Positions 8,132 through 15,679 of a stretch of DNA of 26,488 nt are shown piece by piece. The stretch's first letter is position 1. Each line of letters starts with the position of its first letter. Source of the DNA: Bacteroidales bacterium UBA5235 (lineage in GTDB: Bacteria > Bacteroidota > Bacteroidia > Bacteroidales > VadinHA17); assembly GCA_002409145.1 (NCBI GenBank), contig DHUL01000051.1, forward strand, positions 9,011 to 35,498. The letters run 5' to 3'. The position numbers and the translations under genes were made by a program. Below the pieces are notes generated by a model, which was not told the origin of the DNA, made no database searches, and saw only the letters and a list, made by a program, of their open reading frames with translations.

Positions 8132-9868
8132 TTACCTGTTGAATCTTTTCAGCATCTTGCCTGAGATCTTCTCTTCAGGATATTGCTTTGCAAAGGTCAT
8201 CCAGTAATCTTTCACACTCTGTTTCATCTCCTTACGGAGGATAAAGATCCCGATGAGGTTAGGTACAGCCATAAGTACTATTGCCACGTATGAAAGGGAC
8301 CATACAATGGTTGTATCTGTGAATGATGCAATAAAGAATGCCACCACGAAGATGATGCGGTACCAGATGACATACCTCGGTCCCGCCAGGAAGGTAACAG
8401 CCCTGTCGCCATAGTAAGACCACGATATGGCAGTGGAGAATGCAAACAGGAGCAATCCGAAGGCGACGATATACTTTCCCCAGCCCTTCATCACACTCCG
8501 GCTGAATGCAAATGTGGTCATCGGGGCGCTGTGGATGAGTGATTCACCAACAATATCAAATGCAGGAGGATTAACCATCTTACCTTCCCTGACTTCTATC
8601 GCTCCTGTGAAAGGTGCATTCCCTGCATTGTATGTAACATTTTCTGCAAGCGATCTTGCGTGGATCAGAGAGACGCCCTGAGTCTTTGAGATACCGTTCA
8701 CTACCTCGAGCTGTCCGCTGAAAAGCGGCAGTGGGGCCGTCCCGCGGACATGATCACCAAGCTTAACCACATCCTCACTCCTGCTGTCGTCATAGGACCC
8801 GGCAAGATATTGCATGTCTGTCGCCTGGAAATGGTTTTCTGTTTTGGTGTTCCATGCGCCTGAAGAAAGGACCACGAGTCCGGTCAGGGTGCAGATACAT
8901 ATTGTGTCTATAAACGGTTCGAGAAGTGCGACCATACCTTCTGACACAGGTTCCGGAGCTCTTGCCGCCGAGTGAGCTATAGGTGCCGACCCCTGCCCAG
9001 ACTCGTTGGAGAAAAGTCCCCTGTTGACACCCCTGTTCATGGCGAAGGCGAACGAGGCGCCCAGAAAGCCACCGGCAGCTGCAGAACCGGTGAAGGCATC
9101 GCTGAAGATGGCCCCCAGCGAGGGCAGGATATTCTGATAATTCGAAAAGATCACTATAAGTGCCCCGATCAGGTAAAGTATTGCCATAAACGGCACCAGT
9201 ACCGATGTCACCCTCGCTATGCGCTTTATCCCGCCAATGATAATAAGCGCAAGCAGAACAGAGAGAATGGCGCCGGTGATGATATGCTTTACCCCGAATG
9301 TGGCGAAGACAGCATTGGTGATGCTGTTTATCTGTGGCAGACTGCCTGTACCGAAGGAACAGAGAACTGTTGCACCTGCGAAGAAGGAGCCGAGTATGAG
9401 GCCGGTCTTCAGAACCTTCCCGTTTCTCAATGTTATGTTGAGCCGCTTCTTCATATAATACATCGGCCCTCCGGAGATGCTCCCGTCAGGAAGTACGTCC
9501 CTGTATTTGTGAGATATGGAGACCTCAACCATCTTGGTACACATCCCGATGGCAGCCGTCAGAAGCATCCAGAAGAGCGCTGCCGGTCCACCAAGATGGA
9601 TGGCGAGCGCCACACCGGCAATGTTGCCGGTACCAACAGTCCCGGAGAGCGCTGTAGCCAGGGACTGGAAATGACTGGTATCTCCTATATCATGTGAGTG
9701 ATCGTATTTCCCTTTCGTTATCCTGATGGCATGCCTGAAGTATCGTATCTGAGGAAATCCCAGGTAAAATGTAAAAAAGAGTCCGGTACCGATAAGCAGT
9801 ACCATGAACCATACATGCCCGCCCAGGTACCCGTCGAGCATTGTCAGGAAATCGTTTAACTTGTGCAT
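8132..9868 (-). CDS. Sodium:alanine symporter (AGCS) family transporter
   Basis: A 578-residue inner-membrane transporter of the alanine/glycine:cation symporter family, which imports small neutral amino acids with Na+ or H+. The family signatures are clear: ATALSGTVGTGNIAGVA at 71-87 and NESGQGSAPIAHSAARAPEP at 288-307, with about ten hydrophobic segments. The protein is longer than the usual 440-500 residues because of a hydrophilic insertion of about 100 residues (roughly 340-450) between the helix ending GLVVLSSGAWN and the helix starting MTTFAFSRSV. The start MHKLNDFLTMLDGYLGG is typical for the family. Neighbours are convergent with the upstream membrane protein and separated from hydA by a terminator, so it is probably monocistronic. 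Confidence 0.92.
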   Translation of the reverse strand: MHKLNDFLTMLDGYLGGHVWFMVLLIGTGLFFTFYLGFPQIRYFRHAIRITKGKYDHSHDIGDTSHFQSLATALSGTVGTGNIAGVALAIHLGGPAALFWMLLTAAIGMCTKMVEVSISHKYRDVLPDGSISGGPMYYMKKRLNITLRNGKVLKTGLILGSFFAGATVLCSFGTGSLPQINSITNAVFATFGVKHIITGAILSVLLALIIIGGIKRIARVTSVLVPFMAILYLIGALIVIFSNYQNILPSLGAIFSDAFTGSAAAGGFLGASFAFAMNRGVNRGLFSNESGQGSAPIAHSAARAPEPVSEGMVALLEPFIDTICICTLTGLVVLSSGAWNTKTENHFQATDMQYLAGSYDDSRSEDVVKLGDHVRGTAPLPLFSGQLEVVNGISKTQGVSLIHARSLAENVTYNAGNAPFTGAIEVREGKMVNPPAFDIVGESLIHSAPMTTFAFSRSVMKGWGKYIVAFGLLLFAFSTAISWSYYGDRAVTFLAGPRYVIWYRIIFVVAFFIASFTDTTIVWSLSYVAIVLMAVPNLIGIFILRKEMKQSVKDYWMTFAKQYPEEKISGKMLKRFNR

Positions 9869-9993
9869 TATGAGTCTTTGTTTGAAAAGCCGGGACTGCT
9901 CATCAGTTTATGTCCTGTCTCAGTATCATCTGCCATGGTTGACTAAAAATGGCAAGAAACTCCTCACGTGCCAACTTTTGTGTTGAAAAACAT

Positions 9994-10030
9994 AAAAAAA
10001 GGTGGAGACGCTCTTCAAAACGTCTCCGCC
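9994..10030 (-). terminator. Intrinsic terminator of the hydCBA operon
   Basis: On the minus strand, about 24 bases after the hydA stop, a 10-bp stem (GGCGGAGACG pairing with CGTCTCCACC, one G-T pair) closes a 10-base loop and is followed at once by seven T residues. This is a textbook Rho-independent terminator and marks the end of the [FeFe] hydrogenase transcript. Confidence 0.85.
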
Positions 10031-10053
10031 CATAAAGTGTTCAGTATGTCTGA

Positions 10054-11835
10054 TTAGTAAGCTTCCCTGGCTACGTAATGTGTATGCAGGAGCTCATGCG
10101 ACTTATGCCCGTTGGGTTTCTCGAGAAACTCCTCATAAATTGCGACCACTTCCGGATTCTCGTGAGATTTCCTCAGGTCCATATGCATGTCTTCCGAATA
10201 GATTGCATCCATTCGCTTCTGACGAACAACCGCGTTGGTGGGGATTGGCTGTCCGCCGCCGCCTATGCATCCGCCCGGACAGGCCATAATCTCAATGAAG
10301 TGATAGCTGGCCTTGCCGGAACTCACTGCCTTCGCTACCTTGTTGGCATTCACAAGGCCGTGTGCTATGGCAACCTTCAGCTCAGCTCCCTCCAGGAACC
10401 TCCACTCTTCGGTTGTGCCCTCAATCTTAACCGTGGCTTCCTTCACTCCTTCCATTCCACGCACAGGTGTGATATTCAGGTTTTTGAACGGAACCGGCTT
10501 GCCGGTAACCAGTTCATAGGCTGTACGGAGTGCTGCCTCCATCACACCGCCTGTAGCTCCGAATATGACCGCGGCACCTGTTGATGTGCCCATAATTGAA
10601 TCATAATGAGAAGGCTCAAGCGTGCGGAAATCTATCCCTGCCTGTTTGATCATCACTGCCAGCTCACGTGTCGTTAGAACAAAGTCAATGTCCTTGTATC
10701 CGCTTGATCTCATCTCAGGCCTGTCGGCTTCGTACTTCTTGGCAGTGCAGGGCATGATCGAAACAGAGATCACTTTTGCAGGATCAAGGTTGCGTTTCTT
10801 GGCATAGAATGTCTTGGCCAGGGCGCCGAACATCTGCTGGGGTGATTTGCAGGTCGAAAGATTGGGAAGCATGTCCGGGTATTTGTGCTCGATGAACTTG
10901 ATCCATCCCGGGGAGCATGATGTGAACATCGGCAGTGCCGTGCTGTTGTCTTTATCAACCAGTACTTTTTTCAGCCTGGAGAGCAGTTCGGTTCCCTCTT
11001 CAATAATTGTAAGGTCAGCTGTAAAGTCGGTATCGAGTACCGAGTCAAATCCCAGCTGACGCAGGGCAGTGACCATCTTGCCGGTCACCCTTTCACCCGG
11101 GTCATAGCCAAGGTCTTCGCCAAGGGCCACCCTTACAGCCGGAGCGGTCTGAACCACAACATGCCTGTCCTTGTCATAGATGGCATCCCATACCTGGTCA
11201 ATATATGTCTTTTCCGTCAGGGCGCCCGTCGGGCAGCGGTTTACGCACTGGCCGCAGTTGGTGCAGACCACATGGCTCATCGGTCTGTCATGGAATGAAG
11301 ATATCTTCATGTGGGCGCCTTTGTTTGCCACGGCTATTGCAGACACATGCTGCAGCTGTGCGCAGGTACGAACACAGCGCTGGCACCTGATGCACTTGCT
11401 GTCATCCTTGGTGAAGGAGGGTGATGACCTGTCAATATTATAGGCGTGACCCTCAACCAGGTCAAGGAAAAGATGCTCGCCAAACGAGTATTCATTTGCC
11501 AGGGTCTGAAGCTCGCACTTCTGGTTCTTGTAGCACTTTGTGCAATCTGCCCTGTGCTCCGAGAGAAGCAGTTCAACTATGTGCTTCCTGGCATTCCTTA
11601 CCTTCAGCGAGTTGGTATGTATATCCATCCCTTCGGAGACAGGCATCGCACAAGCGGCTATCAGTGTGCGGGCTCCCTTCTGTTCCACAACGCATACACG
11701 GCAGTTCCCCGCCACACAGAGATCGGGGTGATTACAAAGGGTGGGGATGATTACCCCAAGTTTTTTGGCGGCTTCAAGTACTGTCGTCCCCTCCGCTACC
11801 TTAACTTCCTGATCATTTATCTTTAGAGTTACCAT
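10054..11835 (-). CDS. hydA: [FeFe] hydrogenase catalytic subunit (HydA/HndD type)
   Basis: This 593-residue catalytic subunit makes or oxidises H2 in the cytoplasm. Domains in order: N-terminal [2Fe-2S] (C34, C45, C48, C62); His-type [4Fe-4S] (H94, C98, C101, C107); two [4Fe-4S] (C148/C151/C154/C158 and C191/C194/C197/C201); and the H-cluster domain. The three H-cluster motifs are L1 TSCSPGW (305-311), L2 MPCTAKKYE (361-369) and L3 EIMACPGGCIGGGGQP (515-530), with C363, C519 and C523 as expected ligands. L1 has Ser308 where the C. pasteurianum enzyme has a second Cys. The LLHTHY ending matches HndD-like proteins. It is the last gene of hydCBA and starts 17 bp after the hydB stop. HydEFG maturases, which it needs, are not in the window. 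Confidence 0.95.
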   Translation of the reverse strand: MVTLKINDQEVKVAEGTTVLEAAKKLGVIIPTLCNHPDLCVAGNCRVCVVEQKGARTLIAACAMPVSEGMDIHTNSLKVRNARKHIVELLLSEHRADCTKCYKNQKCELQTLANEYSFGEHLFLDLVEGHAYNIDRSSPSFTKDDSKCIRCQRCVRTCAQLQHVSAIAVANKGAHMKISSFHDRPMSHVVCTNCGQCVNRCPTGALTEKTYIDQVWDAIYDKDRHVVVQTAPAVRVALGEDLGYDPGERVTGKMVTALRQLGFDSVLDTDFTADLTIIEEGTELLSRLKKVLVDKDNSTALPMFTSCSPGWIKFIEHKYPDMLPNLSTCKSPQQMFGALAKTFYAKKRNLDPAKVISVSIMPCTAKKYEADRPEMRSSGYKDIDFVLTTRELAVMIKQAGIDFRTLEPSHYDSIMGTSTGAAVIFGATGGVMEAALRTAYELVTGKPVPFKNLNITPVRGMEGVKEATVKIEGTTEEWRFLEGAELKVAIAHGLVNANKVAKAVSSGKASYHFIEIMACPGGCIGGGGQPIPTNAVVRQKRMDAIYSEDMHMDLRKSHENPEVVAIYEEFLEKPNGHKSHELLHTHYVAREAY

Positions 11836-11852
11836 TTTCTTCTATGCTAGTG

Positions 11853-13013
11853 TTAATAAATTATCTCTTCCCTGAAATTCTCAACAATCGACTTGAAGGC
11901 ATTGCCAACCGACTGTCCCAGGCCGCACTTCGAAGCCACCTTCATGGTATCGGCAAGTTTGACGAGCTCATTCAGATATGTTGATTTTGCCTCGCCCTTC
12001 TTTACCTTTTCAACTCCCTTGAGTAGCTGCTGGCATCCAACGCGGCACGGTGTGCACTGCCCGCATGACTCCTCCGTAAAGAAGTCGAGGTAGTTATGCA
12101 GCACGTTATACATCGAACGCGAACTGTTGAAGAGTTTCATGGAACCACCGGTAGGCACTCCCTCGAACCCTATGATCGTTTCTGCAAATTTCTTTCGCGG
12201 AACGCAAAAGCCTGAAGCGCCTCCTACCTGTACCGCCTTTGTGTCACCGTCACCGAACTCATTGACGAATTCCTGTACGGTCATTCCAAGTTCCAGCTCA
12301 AAAATGCCCGGGATGGGAGTGTCACCGGAGATGGAGAACACCTTTGATCCGCGTGAATCCTTGGTCCCGAGCTTGACATATTCACCTGCACCCTTGTCAA
12401 TGATCATCACCGCAGTGACAAGCGTCTCGACGTTATTGATCGAGGTCGGCTTGGAGAACAGACCGCTGACGGTCGGATAGGGGGGTTTGTTTCGCGGTTC
12501 ACCGCGGAAACCTTCGATCGACTCGAAAAGGGCACTCTCCTCGCCGCAGATGTATGCGCCGCTACCCATCCGGTACTCAATATTGAAATCATACCCGATC
12601 TCTGAGATCATCTTGTGGAACTTATGAAGCTCGAGGAAGAGCTGTGGCAACAGGAACCTGTATTCACCGCGAAGATAGATGAAGCCCTTCTTTGCTCCCA
12701 TTGCCCTGCCGGCGATAGCCATACCACCGTATACCTTATATACAACACGGTCAAGGATCTCGCGGTCCTTGAAGGTGCCAGGCTCGCCTTCATCAGCATT
12801 GCATACTATATATTTTTCAGGTTCCTTTTCGGCGGCAGTGTATTTCCATTTCAAACCGGTGGGAAACCCGGCTCCGCCACGCCCCTTCAGGCCTGATTCA
12901 AGAATCTCATTTATAATCTCTTCGCTGGTCATCTCGAAGGCTTTGGTCATGACCTTCCTGATATCGATGCTTTCGAAAATCAGGTCAACTTTTGTAAGTC
13001 CTTTGTTTTCCAT
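11853..13013 (-). CDS. hydB: NADH-binding NuoF-like subunit of [FeFe] hydrogenase (short form)
   Basis: A 386-residue flavoprotein homologous to NuoF and to the HydB/HndC subunit. It oxidises NADH (or reduces NAD+) at FMN and passes electrons to HydA. Visible features: the FMN/NADH loop GRGGAGFPTGLKW (44-56), CNADEGEPGTFKDREIL (71-87), GAYICGEESAL (152-162) and one [4Fe-4S] site, C317, C320, C323 and C363 (ESCGQCTPCR). It lacks both the N-terminal thioredoxin-like [2Fe-2S] domain and the C-terminal 2x[4Fe-4S] ferredoxin domain that make bifurcating HydB/HndC proteins about 500-600 residues long, and it ends just after the NuoF cluster. A strong AGGGAGG lies 7 bases before the start. It sits between hydC and hydA. 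Confidence 0.93.
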   Translation of the reverse strand: MENKGLTKVDLIFESIDIRKVMTKAFEMTSEEIINEILESGLKGRGGAGFPTGLKWKYTAAEKEPEKYIVCNADEGEPGTFKDREILDRVVYKVYGGMAIAGRAMGAKKGFIYLRGEYRFLLPQLFLELHKFHKMISEIGYDFNIEYRMGSGAYICGEESALFESIEGFRGEPRNKPPYPTVSGLFSKPTSINNVETLVTAVMIIDKGAGEYVKLGTKDSRGSKVFSISGDTPIPGIFELELGMTVQEFVNEFGDGDTKAVQVGGASGFCVPRKKFAETIIGFEGVPTGGSMKLFNSSRSMYNVLHNYLDFFTEESCGQCTPCRVGCQQLLKGVEKVKKGEAKSTYLNELVKLADTMKVASKCGLGQSVGNAFKSIVENFREEIIY

Positions 13014-13020
13014 CTCAGTG

Positions 13021-13027
13021 CCTCCCT
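13021..13027 (-). promoter_or_regulatory. Shine-Dalgarno of hydB
   Basis: AGGGAGG on the minus strand, 7 bases before the ATG at 13013. It fixes the short-form start of hydB, so the missing N-terminal domain is not a mis-chosen start. Good SD sequences are uncommon in this window. Confidence 0.75.
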
Positions 13028-13028
13028 A

Positions 13029-13493
13029 TTATTTGCGCATATAACCTTTAATCACATCAATAACAGTCTCCGGTGTGAGATCTGTGTAAGGCATGTCATT
13101 GACAAGCATTGCCGGCGCTTTGTGGCACCACCCGATGCAATTGGTCTCAAGCAGGGTAAACATCCTGTCAGGTGTGGTACCCCCAACCTTGATCTTCAGT
13201 ATGTCTTCAATGGTGCCAACAATATCGTTCTTGCCCTTCATTGAACACGTGATGGTCTTGCAGACCCTGATCACGTTCTTTCCCCTCTCCTCGGTGTCAA
13301 GAAAGGTGTAAAATGATGCAGTGCCGTAAACCTCCGCAGCTGATATATCCAACTCCGTAGCAACAGCCACCATGGCATCATCGGTTAGGTAATTGTACTT
13401 TTTCACAATGTCCTGAAGGATGGGCATAAGGCTCTCCCTCTTGCGGCCATGCTTGTCCGCCAGTTCCTTCACCATGTTATCGGTCTGATACAT
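13029..13493 (-). CDS. hydC: NuoE-like thioredoxin-fold [2Fe-2S] subunit of [FeFe] hydrogenase
   Basis: A 154-residue homologue of NuoE, HndA and HydC. The [2Fe-2S] ligands follow the family spacing: C78 and C83 (CKTITC), then C119 and C123 (CIGWC). The AEVYGTASFYTFL segment (53-65) is also characteristic. With NuoF-like HydB it forms the NADH-dehydrogenase half of a soluble HydABC hydrogenase. It is the first gene of hydCBA and is followed by hydB after 15 bp. A Rex-box-like palindrome lies about 60 bp upstream, and hypB ends 164 bp upstream on the same strand, so hydCBA probably has its own promoter but could also receive read-through from the hyp genes. Confidence 0.93.
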   Translation of the reverse strand: MYQTDNMVKELADKHGRKRESLMPILQDIVKKYNYLTDDAMVAVATELDISAAEVYGTASFYTFLDTEERGKNVIRVCKTITCSMKGKNDIVGTIEDILKIKVGGTTPDRMFTLLETNCIGWCHKAPAMLVNDMPYTDLTPETVIDVIKGYMRK

Positions 13494-13552
13494 TTCAATT
13501 AATTTTTTAGGTATTAAGAGTTATTTTATGAACTATTGACTTAGCTTTTCGA

Positions 13553-13570
13553 CTGTGAAATTAATAACAA
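13553..13570 (-). promoter_or_regulatory. Candidate Rex operator upstream of hydC
   Basis: On the plus strand, CTGTGAAATTAATAACAA aligns with the Rex consensus TTGTGAA-N4-TTCACAA at 11 of 14 fixed positions; one mismatch (A for C) fits the TTAACAA variant half-site used by Rex proteins in some lineages. It lies 60 bp before hydC, where a repressor would overlap the promoter region. It is weaker than the two sites flanking rex. Confidence 0.4.
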
Positions 13571-13657
13571 TACCTATCCAAAAACCTTACTTATGTCATG
13601 TTTTTGAATATTTCAGGTTTGAACAAATGATGCTGAAAGCGTCCGAATACTGCAGGA

Positions 13658-14317
13658 TCAGTCGGCTCTGCACTCATCAAGCTGCAGCCTGAGCCAGCGC
13701 AGCCAGTTGTCAACCCCCTCACCTGTCGTAGCAACGGTTCTGAATATTTCTATTCGTGGATTGATAGCGGCCAGGTCTGCCTCAAAGGCATTCAGCCTGA
13801 AGTTGGTATAGGGCAACAGGTCAGTTTTATTCAGGATCACAGCCCTGGCCTGGCTGAAGAGCATGGGATATTTGGCAGGCTTGTCATCGCCTTCAGCCGT
13901 GCTGATGACCGCCAGCTTGAATGTCTCCCCGAGGTCAAACTGGGAAGGGCAGATGAGGTTGCCCACATTCTCCACAAAGAGCAGATCGACAAAATCAAGA
14001 TCAAAATGGACCAGGGCTTTTGAAATGCTGTGGGAATCGAGATGACATCCCCCCTCGGTGTTTATTGCCACAATGGGGATGTGGTATTTCTTCAGGCGCT
14101 GTGCATCGAGATCGGTAGTAACATCACCCTCAATGACCCCTATCCTGATACCGTGACGCATAGCCTCACATGCTCTCTCCAGCAACGTTGTCTTTCCGGC
14201 ACCTGGTGAACTGATGATATTTACCATCATTATGTTCCTCTCCCTCAGAAGCGCCCGTACCTCTTCAGCCTTATTCTGGTTCCTGTCAAGGATGTTCTTC
14301 ATAATCCTGATTTCCAT
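13658..14317 (-). CDS. hypB: Hydrogenase nickel-insertion GTPase HypB
   Basis: HypB is the SIMIBI GTPase that, with HypA, delivers nickel to the hydrogenase large subunit. G motifs: P-loop SSPGAGKTT (residues ~36-44), the EGDVTTDLDAQRL region, and NKTDLLPY for guanine specificity. Metal-site residues appear in NTEGGCHLDSHS and ENVGNLICPSQFD. There is no His-rich N-terminal nickel-storage tract. An ATG at 14323 overlaps the hypA stop as ATGA, but an AAGGAG motif ends exactly 7 bases before the in-frame ATG at 14317, so I place the start there (219 residues; 221 from the alternative). It is the last of the six hyp genes; no clear terminator separates it from hydC. Confidence 0.95.
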   Translation of the reverse strand: MEIRIMKNILDRNQNKAEEVRALLRERNIMMVNIISSPGAGKTTLLERACEAMRHGIRIGVIEGDVTTDLDAQRLKKYHIPIVAINTEGGCHLDSHSISKALVHFDLDFVDLLFVENVGNLICPSQFDLGETFKLAVISTAEGDDKPAKYPMLFSQARAVILNKTDLLPYTNFRLNAFEADLAAINPRIEIFRTVATTGEGVDNWLRWLRLQLDECRAD

Positions 14318-14319
14318 GA

Positions 14320-14661
14320 TCATTCTCCTTCAATACTTTTAATAAATAATTCCTTACCGTGTACAATATCAATTTCAGATGATCCGCAGACTGAGCATCC
14401 TTTCAGGTCTTCCGAAGGGATGTATTGTGAGCCGCATCCAGGACAGCGCATCTCAGCGGCAATGATTTCAATATCTACCTCCGCACCAGCAGCAACAGTA
14501 CCAGCGGCCGCTTCACGGAATGCCGTCTCAAACAGGTCAGGCACGATCTGGATAAACTGCCCGAAGCTGACATTCACCCTGTGGACAGCCCCCAGACCGG
14601 CTTCCGCCGCATAACCTTCGATCATATCAACAAGGTCCGTTGCTATTCTCAACTCGTGCAT
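14320..14661 (-). CDS. hypA: Hydrogenase nickel metallochaperone HypA
   Basis: A 113-residue HypA. The invariant N-terminal Met-His-Glu (H2 binds nickel) fixes the start at 14661; the frame extends upstream to 14712, but that segment is inside hypE and unlike the family. The structural zinc site is C73, C76, C89 and C92 (CPGC and CSVC). HypA takes nickel and docks with HypB to insert it into the [NiFe] large subunit precursor. It starts 10 bp after the hypE stop and overlaps the hypB region. Confidence 0.95.
   Translation of the reverse strand: MHELRIATDLVDMIEGYAAEAGLGAVHRVNVSFGQFIQIVPDLFETAFREAAAGTVAAGAEVDIEIIAAEMRCPGCGSQYIPSEDLKGCSVCGSSEIDIVHGKELFIKSIEGE
14325..14330 (-). promoter_or_regulatory. 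Shine-Dalgarno that decides the hypB start
   Basis: AAGGAG on the minus strand lies 1 base before the ATG at 14323 and 7 bases before the in-frame ATG at 14317. Only the second spacing is workable for a ribosome, so the second ATG is preferred. Confidence 0.65.
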
Positions 14662-14671
14662 CCTGTTCCTT

Positions 14672-15679
14672 TCAGCATATTCTCGGCAACAACTGTCCTG
14701 ACGGCACATCAATGAACCTTTTTCCTCCTGAGGTTCCGTTCAGGATGACACGGCCCTCTCTTCCGGAGGTGATCCGGCCTATGATGGCTGCTTCACTGCC
14801 CAGGGGATCTTTACGCATCCTTTCAACTATTGCCCCTGCCTCCCCGGGCGCGGCCACCACCAGCATCCGCCCTTCACTGGCCAGGGTAAGGGGGTCAAAG
14901 CCGAGTATCTCACACAGGCCTCTGACAGGTTCCTGTACCGGAACGGATACTTCATCAATAATAATTCCGCATCCCCTCATCGCTGCCAGCTCATTGAGCA
15001 CAGCTGCCAGTCCTCCACGGGTAAGGTCTCTCATGAAATGAACCGCTTCCGGTTTCTCAGCAACCCTTCTCACAAGGCGGTTCAGCGAGGCACAGTCTGA
15101 GAGGAGCGGTATGTCAAACGAGAGGCCTCGCCGTGCGGCAAGGATTGTCACCGCATGGTCACCAGGCGATCCGTTGATTATCAGCACATCTCCCTCTTTT
15201 ACCGATGAAGCGCTGCTGACATGTACCAGGTCACTGCTGAGGAGACCAACCCCGGCCGTATTAATAAAGATACCGTCACACTGGCCCTTCTCCACCACCT
15301 TCGTATCGCCTGTCACAATCCGCACCCCCGCGGCCTCTGCCTCGTCAGCCATTGATGTCACTATCTCATCAAGTTGTTCCATGCCGAATCCCTCCTCAAT
15401 TATGAAGGCAGCTGACAGGTACTTCGGTTCCGCCCCTGACACCGCAAGGTCATTCACCGTCCCGCAAACTGCAAGCTTTCCGATGTCGCCTCCCGGGAAG
15501 AAAATCGGATCAATCACATAGGAGTCGGTTGTAAAGGCGAGGATTCCCGATGGCGCTGAGAGAATGGCTGAGTCGGTCATCGGGCCGGCCATGCCGAAAC
15601 GTGTGGCAAAATGGTCCCTGATAAGTATCTGTGCCTGCCTCCCGCCGCCTCCGTGACTAAGGGTGATCTTCTCACTCAT
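14672..15679 (-). CDS. hypE: Hydrogenase cyanide-forming dehydratase HypE
   Basis: A 335-residue HypE of the PurM/AIR-synthase-like ATPase fold. It dehydrates a carboxamide carried on its C-terminal cysteine to a thiocyanate that supplies the CN ligands of the active site. The C-terminus is the expected LPRIC, so C335 is the carrier residue. N-terminal LSHGGGGRQAQ and the ATP-binding segments PMTDSAILS, TDSYVIDP and NDLAVSGAEP are family features. The start codon overlaps the hypD stop by 8 bp, suggesting translational coupling, and fits the coupled action with HypD, which receives the cyanide. Confidence 0.96.
   Translation of the reverse strand: MSEKITLSHGGGGRQAQILIRDHFATRFGMAGPMTDSAILSAPSGILAFTTDSYVIDPIFFPGGDIGKLAVCGTVNDLAVSGAEPKYLSAAFIIEEGFGMEQLDEIVTSMADEAEAAGVRIVTGDTKVVEKGQCDGIFINTAGVGLLSSDLVHVSSASSVKEGDVLIINGSPGDHAVTILAARRGLSFDIPLLSDCASLNRLVRRVAEKPEAVHFMRDLTRGGLAAVLNELAAMRGCGIIIDEVSVPVQEPVRGLCEILGFDPLTLASEGRMLVVAAPGEAGAIVERMRKDPLGSEAAIIGRITSGREGRVILNGTSGGKRFIDVPSGQLLPRIC

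Noticed and set aside
8972..9697. 241-residue plus-strand open frame
   Set aside because: It is antisense to the AGCS gene, Cys/Pro/Arg-rich and has no recognisable motif.
9945..9980. Sigma-54 promoter for the AGCS gene (TTGGCAC ... TTGC on the minus strand)
   Set aside because: The two elements are 12 bases apart rather than 5, so the -24/-12 geometry fails.
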